Origin: Pseudomonas tumuqii
GTDB lineage: Bacteria > Pseudomonadota > Gammaproteobacteria > Pseudomonadales > Pseudomonadaceae
DNA: 64,000 nt
NCBI RefSeq assembly: GCF_013184545.1
Contig: NZ_JAAOJA010000004.1
Location: forward strand, 370,767 to 434,766
Reading direction: 5' to 3'
The notes beneath the pieces are model-generated. The model made no database searches and was not told where the DNA came from. It saw only the letters and a program-made list of their open reading frames with translations. The translations under genes and the position numbers were made by a program. Below, one piece after another: positions 59,435-64,000 of this stretch. Every line of letters starts with the position of its first letter. Within the stretch, counting starts at the first letter, position 1.

Positions 59435-60171
59435 TTTCCAATGATGACGGCGTGGCCGCGCCGGGCCTTGCCGCGTTGCATGCTGCCCTGGCCGATTATG
59501 CCGAGTGCGCGGTGATCGCACCCGATCAGGACAAAAGTGGTGCCAGCAGCTCGCTGACCCTCGACCGTCCGCTGCACCCTTGCACCTTGCCCAACGGTTT
59601 TATCAGCCTCAACGGCACGCCCACCGACTGCGTGCACCTGGGGCTGAATGGATTGCTACCGCATGTGGCCGATCTGGTGGTGGCCGGTATCAACCTGGGC
59701 GCCAATCTGGGCGATGACGTGCTCTATTCCGGCACGGTGGCTGCGGCCCTGGAAGGGCGGTTTCTGGCCCGTCCGGCATTCGCCTTCTCCCTGCTTTCGC
59801 GGCAGCCGGATAATCTGGCAACCGCGGCCTACTTCGCGCGCAAGCTGGTGGAGGCTCATGAGCAGCTGGATCTGCCGCCGCGCACCGTGCTCAATGTGAA
59901 TATCCCCAATCTGCCGCTGGAACACATCCGTGGTATCCAGCTGACTCGCCTGGGGCATCGCGCCCGTGCGGCGGCCCCGGTCAAGGTGATCAATCCGCGC
60001 GGCAAGGAAGGTTACTGGATTTCGGTCGCCGGCGATGCCGAGGATGGCGGACCGGGCACGGATTTCCATGCGGTGATGCAGGGCTTCGTCTCCGTTACTC
60101 CTTTGCAGCTTGATCGTACCTTTCAGGACGGTTTCAGCAGCCTGCAACCATGGCTGGAGGGTTTGCTCTGA
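59422..60171 (+). CDS. surE: 5'/3'-nucleotidase SurE
   Basis: Stationary-phase survival nucleotidase and exopolyphosphatase, 249 aa. The N-terminal [10 protein letters not shown] gives metal residues D8 and D9; [14 protein letters not shown] and [10 protein letters not shown] complete the active site. The stop overlaps the pcm ATG by one base. It lies in the surE-pcm-nlpD-rpoS stress-survival cluster. Confidence 0.96.
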   Translation: MRILISNDDGVAAPGLAALHAALADYAECAVIAPDQDKSGASSSLTLDRPLHPCTLPNGFISLNGTPTDCVHLGLNGLLPHVADLVVAGINLGANLGDDVLYSGTVAAALEGRFLARPAFAFSLLSRQPDNLATAAYFARKLVEAHEQLDLPPRTVLNVNIPNLPLEHIRGIQLTRLGHRARAAAPVKVINPRGKEGYWISVAGDAEDGGPGTDFHAVMQGFVSVTPLQLDRTFQDGFSSLQPWLEGLL

Positions 60172-60845
60172 TGAGGCGTGAGCAAGACGAACTGCATCGC
60201 GGTATCGGCATGACCTCGCAGCGGACTCGCGAGCGCCTGATTCAGCGGCTGTATGAAGAGGGGCTGTCCAACGCCCGGGTGCTGGAAGCGATCCGGCGCA
60301 CGCCGCGCCACCTGTTCGTCGACGAAGCCCTGGCCCATCGTGCCTACGAAGACACCGCTCTGCCGATCGGCCACAACCAGACCATCTCGCAGCCCTACAT
60401 GGTGGCGCGTATGAGCGAGTTGTTGCTGGCCGCCGGTCCATTGGACAAGGTGCTGGAAATCGGCACCGGCTCCGGTTATCAGACGGCGATACTCGCGCAA
60501 CTGGTCGAGCGGATATTCAGCGTCGAGCGCATTCAGGGGCTGCAGGACAGGGCCAAGGAACGCATGACCACGCTGAACCTGCGCAACGTGGTGTTCCGCT
60601 GGGGTGATGGCTGGGAGGGCTGGCCGGCCTTGGCACCCTACAACGGCATCATCGTCACCGCTGCCGCCAGTGAGGTGCCCCAGGCCCTGCTCGATCAGTT
60701 GGCGCCGGGTGGTCGTCTGGTGATTCCGGTCGGTGCCGGCGATGTGCAGCAGCTGCTGCTGATCGTCCGTGAGGAACAGGGGTTTGCCAGGCATGTGCTG
60801 GATTCCGTGCGTTTCGTCCCCTTGCTCAATGGGCCTTTGGCTTGA
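60171..60845 (+). CDS. pcm: Protein-L-isoaspartate O-methyltransferase
   Basis: SAM-dependent repair of isoaspartyl damage, 224 aa. The SAM motif [15 protein letters not shown] and the substrate-loop [11 protein letters not shown] are present. The ATG at 60171 overlaps the surE stop (TGATG); the frame extends upstream to 60150 but inside surE. The stop is 26 nt before the DUF368 gene start. Confidence 0.95.
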   Translation: MRREQDELHRGIGMTSQRTRERLIQRLYEEGLSNARVLEAIRRTPRHLFVDEALAHRAYEDTALPIGHNQTISQPYMVARMSELLLAAGPLDKVLEIGTGSGYQTAILAQLVERIFSVERIQGLQDRAKERMTTLNLRNVVFRWGDGWEGWPALAPYNGIIVTAAASEVPQALLDQLAPGGRLVIPVGAGDVQQLLLIVREEQGFARHVLDSVRFVPLLNGPLA

Positions 60846-60871
60846 TCTTTAGCGTTTGCCTGGAAGTACCC

Positions 60872-61810
60872 GTGAATAAACATATCCTGCTCTTCGCCAA
60901 AGGCATTGCCATGGGTGCGGCCGATGTGGTGCCTGGCGTTTCCGGCGGCACCGTCGCCTTTATCAGCGGCATCTACGATGAGCTGCTGCGTTCGATCGCC
61001 AGTGTGCCCGCTGCTCTGGGCATGCTCCTGCGCGGTCGTGTCCTCGCCGCCTGGCAGGCTGCCAACGCGACCTTCCTGCTGGTTCTGTTGGCGGGCATTC
61101 TGACCAGTGTGCTCAGTCTGGCGCGGCTGATCACCTTCCTGCTGGCCGTGCATCCGATCCCGGTGTGGTCGTTCTTTTTCGGCTTGATTCTGGTTTCGTC
61201 CCATCTGGTGGCGCGCGAAATCCAGCGTTGGAACTGGAGCCGGTTCGTCAGTTTCGTCATGGGGGCGGCTTTTGCCTACTGGATCACGGTGGCCTCGCCA
61301 GTACAGTGGGGCACTGATTCGCTGAGTATTTTCTTTGCCGGTTCGATTGCCATCTGCGCGATGATCCTGCCGGGTATTTCCGGCAGCTTCATCCTGCTGT
61401 TGCTGGGTCTGTATCCCTTCATTCTCGGGGCGGTGAAAGGCCTGGATATCAACGTGCTGATGCTGTTTGCCAGCGGTTGCCTAGTTGGCATCGTCAGCTT
61501 CGCCGGGTTGCTGCGTTGGTTGTTGGTGCGTTGGCGCGACCTGACCCTGGCCTTGCTGACGGGGCTGATGCTCGGCTCGCTGAACAAACTCTGGCCGTGG
61601 AAAGAAACCCTCACCTGGCATGCCGACAGCCATGGGCAGCAGGTGCCGCTGCTGCAGACCAATCTCTTGCCGGGGCGTTTTGCCGAGGTCAGCGGTCAGG
61701 ATCCACAGCTGCTCCTGGCTATTCTTTTGGCTCTGGGTGGGGTACTGCTGGTGCTTGGGCTGGAGTGGCTGGCCGGTCGGCGTCAGCAAAGCACTGGCTG
61801 CACCGAATAA
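60872..61810 (+). CDS. DUF368 (PopT-type) inner-membrane protein
   Basis: Polytopic inner-membrane protein, 312 aa, about eight to nine membrane segments. It contains the DUF368 signature GAADVVPGVSGGTVAFISG near the N-terminus and a second GISGSFILLLLG half-repeat. Members of this family have recently been linked to undecaprenyl-phosphate transport in some bacteria; that role here is inference. The GTG at 60872 has GGAAG upstream and is preferred to the TTG at 60842, which would overlap pcm. Its place among stress-survival genes is conserved in pseudomonads. Confidence 0.85.
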   Translation: MNKHILLFAKGIAMGAADVVPGVSGGTVAFISGIYDELLRSIASVPAALGMLLRGRVLAAWQAANATFLLVLLAGILTSVLSLARLITFLLAVHPIPVWSFFFGLILVSSHLVAREIQRWNWSRFVSFVMGAAFAYWITVASPVQWGTDSLSIFFAGSIAICAMILPGISGSFILLLLGLYPFILGAVKGLDINVLMLFASGCLVGIVSFAGLLRWLLVRWRDLTLALLTGLMLGSLNKLWPWKETLTWHADSHGQQVPLLQTNLLPGRFAEVSGQDPQLLLAILLALGGVLLVLGLEWLAGRRQQSTGCTE

Positions 61811-61866
61811 TTCCGGCACAATACGCGCCATTCAGCAGATACCACTGGCCACAAAGGGAGATAAGG

Positions 61867-62727
61867 GTGAGTTTCACAGCCATTCAACCGCGAATATGCA
61901 GCAGCGCTCGGAGCCTGTTGGGTGGCCTGGTGATTGGAGCGCTCCTGGCCGGTTGCGCCAGTTCGCCATCCGGTAGTGTGCAGGTCGTCGATCGGAATAA
62001 CCGGGGGGCGGCCATGCAGCAGCGCCAACCAGTGACCAGCGGCCAGTATGTAGTGAGGCGTGGCGATACCCTCTATTCAATCGCCTTCCGTTTCGGCTGG
62101 GACTGGAAAGCCCTGGCTGCGCGCAACGGCATTGCCCCGCCTTACCTGATACGGGTTGGTCAGGTCATTCGCTTCGACGGTCGTCAGCCGGCGCGCGGGT
62201 CTGTAGTGGCCGGCGCACCGACAGTGGCCCGGCCGGCCTCCGTCGCTCGCCCGATTGCGCCGATTCAGGCCCCTGCAGCAAGGCCGCAGGCCCAAACATC
62301 CGTGCCAATCAAGCCGACTCCGGCGACCACGCCAGTGCAGCCTGTCCAGCGCTCGGCGTCAGGCTGGGCCTGGCCTGCCGGCGGTGTTGTCATCGGGCGA
62401 TTTTCTTCAAACGGCAGTTTGAATAAAGGCATTGATATCGCCGGTGATTTGGGACAGCCTGTTTTGGCTGCGTCTGATGGGTCAGTGGTGTACGCCGGGA
62501 GTGGTTTACGGGGCTACGGCGAGTTGGTGATCATCAAACACAGCGATACCTACGTAAGTGCCTACGGACACAACCGCAGGCTGCTGGTTCAGGAGGGACA
62601 GCAGGTCAAAGCAGGGCAAACGATTGCCGAGATGGGTTCCACAGGTGCCGACCGGGTGAAGCTTCATTTTGAAATTCGCCGTCAGGGAAAGCCTGTAGAT
62701 CCGTTGCAATACTTGCCGCGCCGTTGA
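61867..62727 (+). CDS. nlpD: Lipoprotein NlpD, degenerate LytM amidase activator
   Basis: Outer-membrane lipoprotein, 286 aa. The lipobox LAGC gives lipidated C30. LysM lies at about 58-103 (YVVRRGDTLYSIAFRFGW), a Pro/Ala linker follows, and an M23/LytM domain spans about 165-283. The zinc motifs are altered: N186 replaces the His of HxxxD (D190 kept) and K265 replaces the first His of HxH (H267 kept). It should therefore activate an amidase such as AmiC rather than cut wall itself. The start is GTG at 61867. In related species the main rpoS promoter lies within nlpD. Confidence 0.93.
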   Translation: MSFTAIQPRICSSARSLLGGLVIGALLAGCASSPSGSVQVVDRNNRGAAMQQRQPVTSGQYVVRRGDTLYSIAFRFGWDWKALAARNGIAPPYLIRVGQVIRFDGRQPARGSVVAGAPTVARPASVARPIAPIQAPAARPQAQTSVPIKPTPATTPVQPVQRSASGWAWPAGGVVIGRFSSNGSLNKGIDIAGDLGQPVLAASDGSVVYAGSGLRGYGELVIIKHSDTYVSAYGHNRRLLVQEGQQVKAGQTIAEMGSTGADRVKLHFEIRRQGKPVDPLQYLPRR

Positions 62728-62832
62728 TCTGTCGCTCGTCTGTTCCATCGCGTGGGAGGGACGGGCTCAGGTGTTGCCAGGGATACAGGTGCCACCCGAG
62801 CTTGCTGTCGAACTCAGCAAGGGACAACAATA

Positions 62833-63837
62833 ATGGCACTCAATCCAAAAGAAGCGCCGGAGTTTGACGTCGATGATGAAGTGCTCTTGATGGAGCCTGG
62901 CATTGTCTTGGATGATGTGTCGAATGATGGGGCGGAAAAGCCACTCACTCGCACTAAAGCCAAACAATCCAGCAGCAAGCAGCACAAGTACATTGACTAC
63001 ACCCGTGCGCTCGACGCCACACAGTTGTATCTCAACGAAATCGGTTTTTCTCCGCTGCTTACCCCTGAAGAGGAAGTGTTCTTTGCGCGTCTGGCGCAGA
63101 AGGGCGATCCGGCTGGGCGTAAGCGCATGATCGAGAGCAACCTGCGCCTTGTTGTGAAAATCGCCCGCCGTTACGTCAATCGCGGTTTGTCGCTGCTCGA
63201 TCTGATCGAAGAAGGCAACCTCGGCTTGATCCGTGCGGTCGAGAAATTTGACCCGGAGCGTGGTTTCCGCTTCTCGACGTATGCGACCTGGTGGATCCGC
63301 CAGACCATCGAACGGGCGATCATGAATCAGACCCGTACCATTCGATTGCCGATCCATGTAGTCAAAGAACTCAACGTCTACCTGCGTGCGGCGCGCGAGT
63401 TGACCCAGAAACTCGACCATGAGCCTTCGGCCGAAGAGATCGCCAACCTGCTGGAAAAACCCGTGGGTGAGGTTAAGCGCATGCTCGGCTTGAATGAGCG
63501 GGTTTCTTCGGTGGATGTTTCGCTCGGCCCCGACTCTGACAAAACCCTGCTCGATACCCTGACCGATGACCGGCCGACCGATCCGTGCGAGCTGTTGCAA
63601 GACGACGACCTTTCGCAAAGCATCGACCAATGGTTGTCCGAGTTGACCGACAAGCAGCGTGAGGTCGTGGTGCGGCGTTTCGGCTTGCGCGGCCACGAAA
63701 GCTGCACCCTGGAAGAAGTGGGCCAGGAAATCGGTTTGACTCGCGAACGTGTGCGACAGATTCAGGTCGAGGCGCTCAAGCGCTTGCGCGAGATCCTGGA
63801 AAAGAACGGTCTGTCGAGCGACGCCCTGTTCCAGTAG
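62833..63837 (+). CDS. rpoS: Stationary-phase sigma factor RpoS
   Basis: Sigma-38, master regulator of stationary phase and stress, 334 aa as in other pseudomonads. Region 1.2 ([15 protein letters not shown]), region 2 ([18 protein letters not shown], then [16 protein letters not shown]), region 3, and region 4.2 with [20 protein letters not shown] are all intact. AAGGGACA precedes the ATG at 62833. A strong terminator follows the stop, and immediately after it a probable group II intron begins. Confidence 0.98.
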   Translation: MALNPKEAPEFDVDDEVLLMEPGIVLDDVSNDGAEKPLTRTKAKQSSSKQHKYIDYTRALDATQLYLNEIGFSPLLTPEEEVFFARLAQKGDPAGRKRMIESNLRLVVKIARRYVNRGLSLLDLIEEGNLGLIRAVEKFDPERGFRFSTYATWWIRQTIERAIMNQTRTIRLPIHVVKELNVYLRAARELTQKLDHEPSAEEIANLLEKPVGEVKRMLGLNERVSSVDVSLGPDSDKTLLDTLTDDRPTDPCELLQDDDLSQSIDQWLSELTDKQREVVVRRFGLRGHESCTLEEVGQEIGLTRERVRQIQVEALKRLREILEKNGLSSDALFQ

Positions 63838-63853
63838 TTCTTGCCTGTTCTAC

Positions 63854-63880
63854 AAAACCCGGCTTAGGCCGGGTTTTTTT
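63854..63880 (+). terminator. Rho-independent terminator of rpoS
   Basis: AAAACCCGG, loop CTTAGG, CCGGGTTTT, then a run of T to 63880. The next base begins the intron. Confidence 0.9.
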
Positions 63881-64000
63881 GTGTGCGCCCAGCATGGGCG
63901 CAATCTTGTGGGTGAAAGTCCCGCCGTAAGCTGACCACAGCGAACGAAGTGAAGCGCAACTGCATGAGGGCGACCGAGTGTGGGGAGGAAGCGTGGATCG
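63881..64000 (+). mobile_element. 5' end of a probable group IIC intron, running off the window
   Basis: The sequence starts GTGTG, the group II 5' consensus. GCGCCC-AGCAT-GGGCGC (63885-63901) and GGG-TGAAAGT-CCC (63910-63922) match the first two domain I hairpins of IIC introns as I remember them from the Oceanobacillus iheyensis structure. Further GGCGACC and GGGAGGAAGCG words also match domain I. It starts exactly after the T tract of the rpoS terminator, the favoured target of bacterial class C introns. The reverse-transcriptase ORF and 3' end lie beyond the window. Confidence 0.8.

Overview
This window is core chromosome from a Pseudomonas-like gammaproteobacterium. The DNA is GC-rich with GC-ending codons. 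Gene order from plsB to rpoS follows my memory of the Pseudomonas block that in P. aeruginosa runs from plsB (PA3673) down to rpoS (PA3622). Product lengths also fit Pseudomonas (GlnD 900 aa, DnaE 1172 aa, RpoS 334 aa). A dapE-rlmA pair inside the dap/csd region looks more like non-aeruginosa species. No database search was possible, so the species is left open.

Layout: 1-15.2 kb holds an Lhr-type helicase (minus, cut by the window edge), a YadG/YadH ABC exporter, small hypotheticals, a StpA-like phosphatase, a CHASE4-PAS-GGDEF-EAL c-di-GMP enzyme, plsB, and an ABC-2 / GldG-like operon. 15.5-28.2 kb is mostly minus strand: rlmA, dapE, a YqhD-like alcohol dehydrogenase, tcdA (plus), csdE-csdA, dapD, an ArsC/Spx-like protein, dapC, glnD and map. 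28.5-53.9 kb is a long plus-strand run: rpsB-tsf, pyrH-frr-uppS-cdsA-dxr-rseP, bamA-skp-lpxD-fabZ-lpxA-lpxB-rnhB-dnaE-accA, tilS, pyrG-kdsA-eno, ftsB-ispD. 54.7-63.8 kb has a LysR regulator divergent from adhC-fghA (formaldehyde detoxification), then ispF-truD-surE-pcm-DUF368-nlpD-rpoS.

The genes form coherent modules. DapD, DapC and DapE carry out consecutive or linked steps of diaminopimelate synthesis by the succinylase route. CsdA, CsdE and TcdA fit the cyclic t6A tRNA-modification module. Dxr, IspD and IspF are MEP-pathway enzymes. BamA, Skp, RseP, LpxD/A/B, FabZ and KdsA build and monitor the outer membrane. Start/stop overlaps of 1-4 nt are common and point to translational coupling.

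The unusual content lies between or inside these core genes. The 5' end of a probable group IIC intron follows the rpoS terminator directly and runs off the window. A dispersed intergenic-type repeat sits inside the lhr reading frame without breaking it. A 25-codon ORF with a good Shine-Dalgarno lies in the pyrG leader. Several families of palindromic repeats occupy the intergenic spaces, one of them supplying the fghA stop codon. I found no CRISPR array, tRNA, rRNA, prophage, defence island or biosynthetic cluster.
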